Below are positions 1 to 10,552 of a stretch of DNA of 64,000 nucleotides, in pieces. A program made the position numbers and the translations under genes. The stretch spans positions 2,046,001-2,110,000 of the forward strand of contig JAQGEQ010000363.1 in the NCBI GenBank assembly GCA_034620365.1, in the 5' to 3' direction. Below the pieces are notes generated by a model. The model searched no databases. It was not told the origin of the DNA and saw only the letters and a program-made list of their open reading frames with translations. This DNA is from Pegea sp. RAD2-039 (Eukaryota; Chordata; Thaliacea; Salpida; Salpidae). Position 1 is the first letter of the stretch; each line of letters begins with the position of its first letter.

Positions 1-78
1 AGATATTAAACAAGTAAGTAACAAGACAAAGTTATTTTGTAAATATTTCTATCGAGCCTTTTTATCAAATGAAAAATG

Positions 79-660
79 TGTAAAACTGAAGCAGAAATCA
101 TTGAGGATATGATATCAAGATGTTCGATAATAGATGGAAGAAAATACCTTCAACCCCATACAAAAGAAGTCACATACCGTCAGTGGCATGTTTGCACAGC
201 AACAAATATTCCTGCAGATGAAAAATAGTAAAGTCACGTTTCTGAGTTAGTTATTGAAAATAATAATTACTTAATACTCTGGGATTTTGGCATCAAAACA
301 GACCGTGTAGCTAAAGCCAAGAGACCAGATATTGTTATAAAAGATAAAAGTAATAAAATGTGTTTACAGTATGAAGCGAGGCAATTGTAAATATAAAGGA
401 ATTCGAAAAGAACTCCAAGTACAAGGATGAAAAAAAATAAGTCCGAGGAATATGGAAAGTAAATACTCGCATTTAAGGTATTGAGTTGGAAGGATTAAAA
501 GATTTGAACAAAAATATTCACCAATATTTTATATGTGTGTCAGAGGTATGATTTTCACTCAACCATGAAATGACTTCTTAAAAGCGCGAAATACCAAAAT
601 GCTAGCAGTAAAATATACCAATTTGTACTCAGAACGACTCCACAAACTTCTCTAATTGAA
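79..660 (+). mobile_element. Decayed 3' part of a non-LTR retrotransposon polyprotein
   Basis: Broken frames on the + strand resemble the C-terminal part of a widespread family of invertebrate non-LTR retrotransposon polyproteins. A Cys-rich start at 79 (C-K-T-E-A then S-R-C) is followed, after a stop, by W-D-F-G-I-K-T-D-R and R-P-D-I-V-I-K-D-K near 270-345. A frameshifted V-N-I-K-E-F-E-K-N-S-K-Y-K-D segment follows near 390-430. These match in order the family's 'C..C', 'WDF.I.TDR', 'RPDIV..DK' and 'EKE.EK..KY.DL' blocks. Stops and frameshifts show it is dead. The family call is from memory of the pattern. Confidence 0.5.
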
Positions 661-2599
661 ACCTGTTTGAATATTGAAATTAATTTCAAATGACAAAAAG
701 ATTACAGATGCTAAAATAACAAATCCTAAACACTTTTATATATTTGCTTCAACTTTTATACTATTTGATTGTCAGTTAAACACTTATACCATCTCATTTT
801 TGATTCAACAACAGTTTTCGAACAACGATAATATTGTTGAAGACATCTTGTTCAGCAACTCCTCAATTTAAATCTGTTTTGTAAAAGTATCACTTACAGA
901 CTCTTTTTTAAGTCATCACAACAGAAACCGAATCATGTGTTGTTGCATCACGCCCTAACTCTTTACTTTCAACTATCAGTAAGATCTTGTTGGTTGACTC
1001 TGACTTTATGTCTAGAGACCAAAGTTAATCTAATTATCTACATCATTGATACCAACATCTCTAATAGCTTCTTTAGTTCTTCATATTTATACTACATGGT
1101 CATAGTTGAATGAAATATTTTCTTTTAACTTTTGTTACAAATTGTTGAAAAGATTCACTACTATTCTAACTACAACCTCAGTAGCTGAGCTCTTGAGAAA
1201 TCTAGTGATACTTTAGACACTTGGGACTGTATCTTCTATTTATACCATCAACTTGTAGTCCATCTTTGGCAGCAAACTCTACAATGCTGAAATAACTAAA
1301 CAGCTGCCATCTGACACTCAACACCTATTTTTTCATCTTATTTTGAATTCCAACCAAGCCTGATAATCACCACTGCCGTTGAACGGCTTAAAGTGAGAAA
1401 ATAAGTGAAATTTCAATAAAACTTTAGGGCATGTGATAGTTCATACATTGAAAATTATTATCTAAAGTTAAACGCTGGTTTAAATCCAATATTTCGTACT
1501 AACATTCAACTTATTTAGCTTGGTACTGTTGCTGTTGGATACCAATAGACTTTGACCAATTCGACTGGAAGGAATTCGTATTTAACATCGACCAGTCGCT
1601 CAAAATAAAGGAACTTCGACTTTCAATTCGAAACGAAATCTTTCTTGAAGGTTTTTTATTTCAATCAATTTTGTAAATAATGTTTTGAAAATTTTAGTCA
1701 TTTGCTAGAATATTACTAAAACTCGAAATATCAATCAGATTATGTATGAATTTAATATTATTTATTTAGATCAATTTTTATACAAGTCAAATAAACTCTT
1801 ACATATTTAAACTAGAAGACTTGGTGTTAAAAGATCAACTTTTAATTTCACAAGTATTACTTCTAACTCTTCACTTTAAGTTTTATTCTGAGATGATTTC
1901 TTTTCACTTTTAGAATTGTTTTAATTTTGACTCTAATATGATTCTACTATTCCTCGTTGTAATCGGTTTTATGTTTAATTGCTGATTATGAAAAAATGTC
2001 CAAAAATTTAAACAGAAAAAGAGATATTAACTTCTGCTGCATGAATTCTATTGAAGATCAGTGGTCTTTAGCTTGAATGATTTTTAGTAAAATTCTTACA
2101 CTATTTTTAAACTAACCAATTGAACTTTTAATAAGAGTTTCAAACTTGCAGCAGTTAGAATATGAGCATCTTGGCACCACTGTAACAACTTGTCTGTCTA
2201 CATAAGTCTAGATATATCTATTATTTTTATATTTTACATCTTTTTATTCTGTAATATCCCAGGATTTAACAAACTGCGATTTCTTCGATTAATTCTTAAT
2301 TTTTTCCATTTGCGACCATTAGGTTACTTCTTTTCAAGTTCAGTTTAATCTATCTATAAAATTCCTCAATAGCGTTAAGGCCTATACTAACTTTTATAGA
2401 GTCAACTTTATAAACTTATCTATCCTCTTCTAACCGAAAATGCATGATTAATAAACAGTTATCCTTGCAGTCATTCTGTGATAATTTCATAAAATTCTAT
2501 TCAATTGTTTGTTCCCTGAAAGTCCTCTCCTATCTCAATCGTATTAAAACTCCACCACACGTTACATGCTAGTTAAATAAAAGACATCTCTTATACAGA
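661..2599. other. AT-rich sequence with no gene seen
   Basis: No convincing reading frame, RNA gene or clear repeat was found. The 65-codon + frame at 674-871 has no recognisable motif and is rejected. It may hold further decayed transposon sequence, because the flanking stretches are retrotransposon remnants. Confidence 0.4.
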
Positions 2600-2899
2600 A
2601 AATTGAAAGTAGAAAATTCATACAAATCAAAAGCTAGAATGTAAGGAATATGAAATTAATGTGGCACGACTATAAGGAAAGCAACATTTGTGACAGAAAC
2701 CCATCACATAAAATTTATAAAATTGTTAAATTAAAACTAAACTTCACACCATTCATACCACCTCTTATTGGTGAAAATAAAATGTGTATCACAGTGATCC
2801 TAAGAATGTAGAAATTGTTAACCAAAGATTTATAAACACAATCGATAACGACTACAAAAATATTATTTTTAAAGTGAAAAAACCTAATTTTTTGGATGT

Positions 2900-4120
2900 C
2901 TTTAATAAATTTAACATTTTAACTGCCGTCCACAACATCGAGGGCGAGTAGACTCGTACATCTGAAACAAGCTCTTCCTATTTTACTAAGAAGTCTATCT
3001 ATTCCTTGATACAACCTGTATTACATGCCTTTAATTCCTCATTATCTTCCAGTTACTTTCACAATGAAAGAGTTTCACCACTCTTTCAGTTTATGAAAAA
3101 GGAGACAGAAATAAACTGCTAATTTATCGACCAATTTCTCTCACTGGTAGCTTCTGCCAAGTTTTTGAATCAATCATTTCACAGAAAATTCTGATTTATC
3201 TTCTCAACAACAATTAGTTTCCTGAATATCAATTTAGATTCATTTCTCAAAGATTCTACAGCTGTTGTGCCGTCTTCACCAGTGGCTATATTCCAAAGCA
3301 AATAAGTTGAAACCAATAGCATCTCTACAGACATTCACAAACTCTTTGACTCAGTTTCACATCTCATATTAGTAAGAACTCTCACACTGTTTAACATTAA
3401 CTTCACTCATACCTCTTGGATTGAACAATCTCTTAAAGATAAAGAACAACAATTCATAATTAAATTGAGCTTTTCAATGGTGTTCTCCAAGATAGCATTA
3501 TTGGCCTTCTTTCTTTCAATATTTGTATCAATGACATTACAGACAGTTATACATCTCTAAATGGTTTTGTAAATTTAATGTTTTTTGCCGACGCTGCCAA
3601 ACTCTTTGCTACTAAATCAAATGATCTTCAATCGTCTTTGGAATCAACTAATCTATGGCCTTAATTGAGAAAAATCAAGCTAGCTACCGACAAATATCTT
3701 TACCTGTAAATAAATAAAACTCCAAGCTTTAACTCAACATCAACTTGCTTTTATTTAGACATCAATAATATTTCCTAATGTCAGGTCGTTAAAGACCTGG
3801 AAATCTTCATCTCACAAGACTCTCACTACACAAGTTATTTGTTCAGAATTGGTTCATTAACTTCATACCAAATTCTCAAATGTGTTAAGACAAGATATAC
3901 TCTGGCATTATTAATGCTTCTTACCACATACATCCGTCTAAAATTATAGTTTAAATCTTTTGTATGAAGTCCTCACTTTAAAAAGATATTGAAAATCTTG
4001 AGTCTATCCAAAGACCACTTACCAGGAAAGCTTTCTTTAGATGCAGCATATCCTAGGAGCTAAATAATAAATCCTTGCAATGTTATTGGCGACAATACAG
4101 ACGAGTTAAATCGGTCGGCA
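2900..4120 (+). mobile_element. Dead CR1/Jockey-type reverse transcriptase remnant
   Basis: Reading the + strand through several frames gives the ordered blocks of a CR1/Jockey-superfamily reverse transcriptase. These are G-D-R-N-K...Y-R-P-I-S-L-T (about 3100-3150), V-F-E-S-I-I-S (3160), G-V-L-Q-D-S-I-I-G-L-L (3480), I-N-D-I-T-D-S (3525), then F-A-D-A at 3584-3595 where the catalytic F/Y-A-D-D box belongs. Downstream are V-V-K-D-L-E-I-F-I near 3790 and an L-K-C-V-K-T-R-Y-T-L-A-L-L block near 3880, both typical of the thumb and connection region. Many stops are present and the second catalytic aspartate is changed to alanine, so it is inactive. Family rank (CR1, L2, Rex1 or Jockey) is not resolved. 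Confidence 0.8.
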
Positions 4121-6559
4121 GTTATTCTATTATACTTAGCACGAGTGAGTTTGAAGCCTTATTTCGTTGTCAAAGATACAGCATACTGCGCTATATATGG
4201 TCACCTGTCAGCGTGGAAAGTATCTTCTCAATTATGGGAAAATAGTATGACTTTTGGGTGTCCATACTTGTGGTTGCATCGTGACTAACAAATGAACAAA
4301 TAAATTACAATATGTTGACCTTTATGCCATTGTACCAAGGCATTGAATATTGTTACTGAGTTTCAGGTCTAGCCCTAGTGATTATCAATTAGCCTGTATC
4401 TACAGCCTAAAAAACAGAGAAACGTTTTCAAGAGAATAATTTTCTTTTTATAATCTTTTGTATTAAACTAATTATATTAAAAGGATTTTTACTACTAGCA
4501 TTCTTTACACTTTTTACAAATTTTTGTTAAAAGTGTTTTCCATTGGAAATCTGTAAAAGTATTTCATCAAAAATATACACAAAGCTAAATTTACAAAGCA
4601 GTCTGGTAGACGAAACGCTTAGGAATCACTGTAAACATCTTTATCATCATGAGACTAACAATTGTTCAAGACAATTACTCCGGTAATAGACCAGCCTTAA
4701 AACTTCAAATATTAGTTATTAATTAATATTAACTTAGAACATTTTTTATAAGAACTAAAGTAATATTTAGTTTATAAAACTATCTATAACCGTTTCTTTA
4801 CAAATTTTCTGGTATCTTTAACTATCTGATTTTAACTTTAAAAATGTACCCTCGCGTAAAATGATGTTTTTAGGATGAATTCATTTAATTGAACTAGTAT
4901 TGCTAACTTCTATCATTAAACATAATTTCAAACTATAAACAAATATATAAGAAATATAATATTCTCGCAGAAAACCTTCGTGATAACTTCATTAAAAATT
5001 TGTTTGAAGAAAGTTTTTTATTCTTAATAGATCAGTAAGTTTTTATTTTGTTCTGGAATTTGATTTCCTATAAATCAAAAAATCTGACAACTTAAAATTA
5101 GGATAAATGATGGTTTACAAGTATCAACATTTAAGTTTTAAAATTTACAGTTTTCATTAGAAGTAATTAAGATATTAAATGTCAAGTTTATATCTGAAAA
5201 AACAACTTAATTTGCAAAAAGTAAAACGCTCATTGACTTCATCAATCATTTTCTGATACTTTTAAGCTACTGATTTTAAACCAAGACCTAATAATTTATA
5301 TCGCGTAACAATTGAACGTTTTAAAGTCTATGTTTTTAAAACATTTATTTTCAAACTGATTATTCCATCTTCACCGGATATTCTGCCTAGTGAACTTATT
5401 TTTACCTTTGGTTTAGATTCAAAAATTATTTTTTTATAAACTAGTTTGTGAATGTTTTTCAAAAATAATTAGTAATAGCAATATCAATTACGATGTTTAA
5501 AAATTGCTAATTAACAAATTACAAGCTGGTATTTTATATTAGATTACTTAGTTTTCAGATCTGATAATATTTAATATTAAATGATTTGGTAACTTCATCA
5601 ATATTTATTATCGTTTCAAAATTTTTAGGCTTCTTATGGTAGTTTCCAAGTTAAATTTTAAGTTTAACTTTAAAAGTTACCAAGATAGTTCTCGCTTGTT
5701 GTATAAGCTGATTTTGTTAAGATATTTTTACTGAAAAACCTTCATGAAAGTAATCAGTTTCAAGTCATTGTCTGACACTATTTTCAACAATTGGTTGGAA
5801 AATAATCTTAAACAATGAAATTGTCGAAAGCATTTCACAACAGTAACGGTTTAATTCAAAAAGTAATTCTGAAAGAGCTTTCTCTATTCACAAAGCACAG
5901 AAGAAGCGCGCCAATGCAAAGTCAAAAATACGAAATCAAAAATGTATATCAAGAAAACTGTTGAAATACGATACCACACAAGTGGTTAAACTTTATACTA
6001 AGCTGTATCAATTGCTTTTACACATTGATGCTAAATGATATCGCTTTAGCAAAACATAAACTATTTAATGCCAGAGTAAACACTCAAAAAGAGTTGAATG
6101 TTAGTAAACAAAAGTTATACAATTATGGTATCAATATAAAATAGTGTTTTAATGCTTAAAAAACTATTTCTTGCAAATCTGTTGCCTTAAACGTACTAAT
6201 ATAAGACGTATATGCAATTGTAATGTTGACAATATTTATGTGACGATGTAAAAAACATAGAATTATAATGAAGAAAAATAAAATATATAAAAGTGACTCA
6301 TATAAAAACTGCTCATTGCAAGTTAGAAACACATGAGCTAAAAGAGTGTCGTTAAAATTTTTAGTAAAACAGAAAACGGCAGGTAGTGGATGCCAGCAAT
6401 CTGTTTTGTATCAATAATCTGCTCTAAATGTTATTAAAATATCGCTTAAAATTATCTTTAAAGAAATATATCCAAACCGATTGTAAGGGAACCTGAAGCA
6501 GCTTAGTAAGTTCAATCCATGAAAACTAAAACAGTAGTAATTTCAAATGCAATGTTGCA
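4121..6559. other. AT-rich intergenic sequence, 3' flank of the Phox2-like gene
   Basis: No gene seen. The right end is the probable 3' untranslated and downstream region of the minus-strand homeobox gene that stops at 6560. The first few hundred bases may be the 3' tail of the dead retrotransposon. Confidence 0.4.
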
Positions 6560-9500
6560 TTAATGTCCACTGTTTCCATTTTCAAATAACTTTTGTCGAC
6601 CATAGCAGCTAAAATTACCTCCCTTTTCTATTCTTTCAGAGCTGATTCCGTTTGCTGGAGATGTTTGGTTGGGAAAAGTGGTCCCTGATGACGATGCATT
6701 CGTCGCTTCAGAGTTTGAACTAGATATAACAACATTCTGGATGGTGTGGTCACGTCCTGAAGATTGGTTATTTAGTGCAGAAGCCATTCCGACAACATTA
6801 GCTAATGGATTTCCATTGAGTGATGGTAAGCGGCTGTTGATGTTCATTCCTGATGCAACTTGCCAAGATGACGGCGAGTTTTGTAAGGTAGTATCTGCTG
6901 TTAATAGATAAAAGGAGCTTAGCGCAATAGTTGAAAAAAGAAACAAAAAATAAAGCTCTACTTTCAATAGTTGTTTTGTATATTCTTTTTATGAATTGAA
7001 AAGTATTTTATATTTTGCTTTTTTTACGACGTACTTGCTGGATACAGCTGATCAGGACTCGTTTTGTTAGGAGGAGAAGCTCCATTTAAAAAGTTTCCTC
7101 CGGAGTTGGAAGGGATGAGAACATTTGAAGTCTCTCTTGGTACGGCTGTAAGGGCAAGTTGACGATTCTGTTGCCCTCTTAAAGAAGACATCCCGACACT
7201 AGTAAGAGTTCCATTTCCACTTGGCAACATCCAAGAAGGTATCTTGTTAGTAACAGCTGGTGTTTCTTGAGTTCCTGATATAGATTTAAAGTTCACTTAA
7301 GGTCAGGTTTTTTATTCCAATTTTCTAAGTATTGAGTGATAATGGAAATTTACAAAAAGAAGTCTTATTAATGTTTCAACCTAAAACGTCTCTTAGCATT
7401 ACAACTATATAAGCATTGATCGAGAATAAATTTTTACAAAGTATAAACAATTTCTACATTGTGATTATAATCAATATTTTAATGAGAATCCCATTAAAGT
7501 CTAAATATTTTTGTTCTGGAAGTTTTTACTGGAAGAAGGCAGCGAGCAAGAATGTTGTGACAAATACTAGATGCATTCTCAAAACATTTAGTATTACCAA
7601 AAAAATTTTGAGCGCTTCCATAAGGGTTGGCTCCACCATCTTGTCTTGCCTTCATAAACTGCATTTGGGCAATATTATGAAGATATCGTTTTTGAAATGA
7701 TGCTCTGGTCAACTCCTCGGCAAGTTGGTCACTCATTTGCTGATGGCTGCCTTTACCAGCTGACCCGATGTTTGTTACAGTAGGGGAATAATTAGTTAAT
7801 AGTAAAGCCCTCTCAAAACCCAAGTCGTAATCAACTGAAGACTTTGCTGTAAAATAAAAAAAAGTAAATTCAGTAGTTACTTGAAGCAAGTTGCTTTTTG
7901 TCATTAAATCACATTTATAAAATGTGAAATACGAAGTAATTAAGTGATTAGTTGCGCTCCCAAGTGGCATTAGGATGCCAATCGAAGTTGTTTAACAGTC
8001 GAACGCAAATCAAAGTAGATAATTCAGCTTCAAACGAAGTACCTCCGAGAACATTGTTATAAACTCCCATTCCAGTCGGTACTACTCCGGCAGTTTTTAG
8101 AATATTCGAATTTTGTTGGTCTATTTGTTGTTGTTGGACTGGTTGTTCATGACAAGATGCCGGTGAACTGCCATGAGAAGTAGTTGCAGCATCGTTTACC
8201 CCCCCACTTCCATTCCCGTTGCCACAATGAGAGCCTGTACCTAAAAAAACTAGTTATTAAAGGAATAAGTGTAGAGCAGAAAAAAAACGAATGATTAAAA
8301 ATTAATAGGAAGACGGGTCATATCGTCTCTCACCGAGTCATGTTCTATTCCTCCCTTCACAAACTAGTCGAAACTCCCGTCAAAAAGGCGTTAAGGTGAC
8401 GTTATAATCGATATGAGTGCTATTCAACCCCTACTGTGGCGTCAATTAGGAAAATTGTAGAAACTACATAAGGGGCTGGCCATTGAAGGTTCTACAGTGA
8501 AGGTAAACTGCGAAATAAGGAAATAAATCGATGCCTAAGATACAGAATAAAAGAGGAGCAAATCCTTCCTCATATTTTATAAGTGCATCAGCATGGGGTT
8601 GATTTGACAAGTAGCTAAATTCAATTTACTTCTGATCACCCAGTTAGAAAGTCACAAATGACTTTATGACGCTCAGAGGCGTTTAGTGTCACGATCAAAG
8701 CTCAAGAACTCAATCATAAAGCTGGATGTGAAAGATTAGCTCCCCCCTCCTTCCTTTTTGTAGATGTTGTGGCAGATAAGTGAAAATTTGCTTTATTGAC
8801 CATTAACGCAACGCTAAGGAAGGTTGATTTGTCAACGGCTGAACATATTATCGACTTTCATCATCTTTTAAGTTCTAAATTGCTACTCCTTGGCGAAACA
8901 GATGATAAAAAAATAAAAAGTTACCGTGATAAGAAAAAGTGAGTATATTAGAAGTTAAAGGAAAGTGGGTAGTTTGTATTTCTTTTTTTGTAAGTATACG
9001 ATTGATTTTATGAAAAGAAGCCACCGGTCTCATGAGGTTTCGACATTTTATTGGACGGTTTTTCTATTTTCTAAACTTAGAAACTTCAATTTGTAGCGAT
9101 AGATGTCATAGTAAAGATCTCAACCTTAAATTAGGTCGACTTTTGAACCACATAAACTTACAAAAATACTTGTTAATAGCTGATAAAGAATTTTTTGAGG
9201 AATTAAAATCAGTTTAAATAATTCTTCACTATAAAAATAATCGCCAATTACCATCAAGTCTATTTTCCAGGTTACTTGGTGATTCGTTTTTGAGCACGTT
9301 TACAAGTTCGTTATTCATTGCGCGAGGCGAATCCGTGGGTGAAATATTACCAGCAGTATTCTGTGATCGTTGTTGTGGTTGAAGTTGTTGTTGCTGCTGT
9401 TGTTGTTCCTGCGCTTTTTGCGTCTTACGAAACTTGGCACGGCGATTTTGAAACCAAACCTAAAATTTCCCCTTGAAATTAGAATCATTTTTGATCACGT

Positions 9501-10552
9501 AGGAGTCTCTTTTTACCTGAACTCGTGCTTCACTTAAACTGATTCGTTCAGCGATTCTCTCTCGTGCATAAATATCCGGATAATGGGTCTTGGAGAACTC
9601 ATTTTCGAGTATTTGCAATTGATTACTTGTAAATGTTGTTCTGATTCTACGCTGTTTGCGACGATTTTGGACTCCACTGTAAATGGCTAGTTGTTCATGC
9701 GGCAAGCGGTTGGCGTCCGGGTAATACGAAGGCGCTGAAATGAGGTTAATACATCTCAGCATAAGCAGAAATATTCGGCGAGCAAATCTACAGATCGCAG
9801 TTAAATCGAAACCTGATCGGCCATTTTGAAAAGGGGCTGTAGCATAAGCGTTTGCAAGTGAGGGAGCTCCATAGGATCCCGAAAGATCTGATGGTCCATA
9901 AGTGTGAGTATTATAAGCACAATGGGTCTGGTTGTTGAGTAGTGACAAGCTGTGCCAACTTGACAGTTGTTGATTTGGTGAGGTGGCCGTGACTGGCGAT
10001 CGAGTATTGTTATTGTATCCGTTTTGCAATTGCGTCTGAGGAGCAAACTAAAATGAGGATTAATGAGATTACTTATTGATGTAATTGAAGCTAAGTTGAT
10101 TAAATTTAAAGAAGATTCAATTGTACAAGTGATTATTTATAATAGCGGAGCATTTAGTCATGTCAAAGATGAGATGAATGATGATATTTGCTGTTGACGA
10201 AGCGCAAGGCTTGCAAGGATTAAACATCAAATATTGATGGTGAGAGGTTAAAGGTTGAATAAATTAATCAGTAGTAAAACGACTTTGTTGTTATTGTTAT
10301 CCTGAATAATTAATCAATTTTTTTACATAATCCTATAAATAAAACAGAAATTATCACATTTAATTTTGTTCAAAAATTCATTCCTTTTAATATTTAAGTA
10401 AGCATGAGCTAAAGTTTCAAGTAACTTACTTGAGCTGGACCGGAGTTAAATTCGGCATAAGGTGGTGTTCCGTATGGGGTTCGATTCATGTCAGGACAAT
10501 TACAGTTTAGTCCACTTTGATGACAGTTTGGACACTCGTAAGGCTGGTTCAT
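6560..10552 (-). CDS. Phox2: Phox2-like paired-class homeobox transcription factor
   Basis: Eight coding exons on the minus strand: 10430-10552, 9813-10047, 9517-9734, 9252-9459, 8043-8240, 7598-7846, 7035-7274 and 6560-6897. They sum to 603 codons including stop. The homeodomain is at about residues 147-206, opening R-R-I-R-T-T-F-T-S and containing [10 protein letters not shown] and [12 protein letters not shown]. Gln at position 50 marks the paired-like class, and R-R-I-R-T-T-F-T-S with K-F-R-K is closest to Phox2. An intron falls between homeodomain residues 46 and 47, the classic paired-class position. Phox2 proteins are nuclear DNA-binding regulators of visceral and autonomic-type neurons. 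A Gln-rich tract follows the homeodomain. The N-terminus has a C-P-N-C...C-N-C-P cluster not known to me from Phox2. The protein is longer than vertebrate Phox2 (about 300 residues). Prrx is the main alternative. Confidence 0.85.
8241..9251. other. Large GC-elevated intron of the Phox2-like gene
   Basis: This 1011-nt intron lies between the exon just after the homeodomain and the next one. From about 8300 to 8780 it is clearly richer in G+C than nearby introns, with no reading frame that fits the gene. It could hold an intronic regulatory element or an old insertion. The + strand frame at 9032-9217 has no recognisable motif. Confidence 0.3.

Noticed and set aside
6669..6911. 80-codon + strand frame
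   Set aside because: Antisense to the last exon of the Phox2-like gene.
9460..9516. Read-through of the homeobox intron as a truncated homeodomain protein
   Set aside because: The 57-nt segment has a GT donor, an AG acceptor and an in-frame stop, and sits at the classic 46/47 homeobox intron site, so it is an intron.
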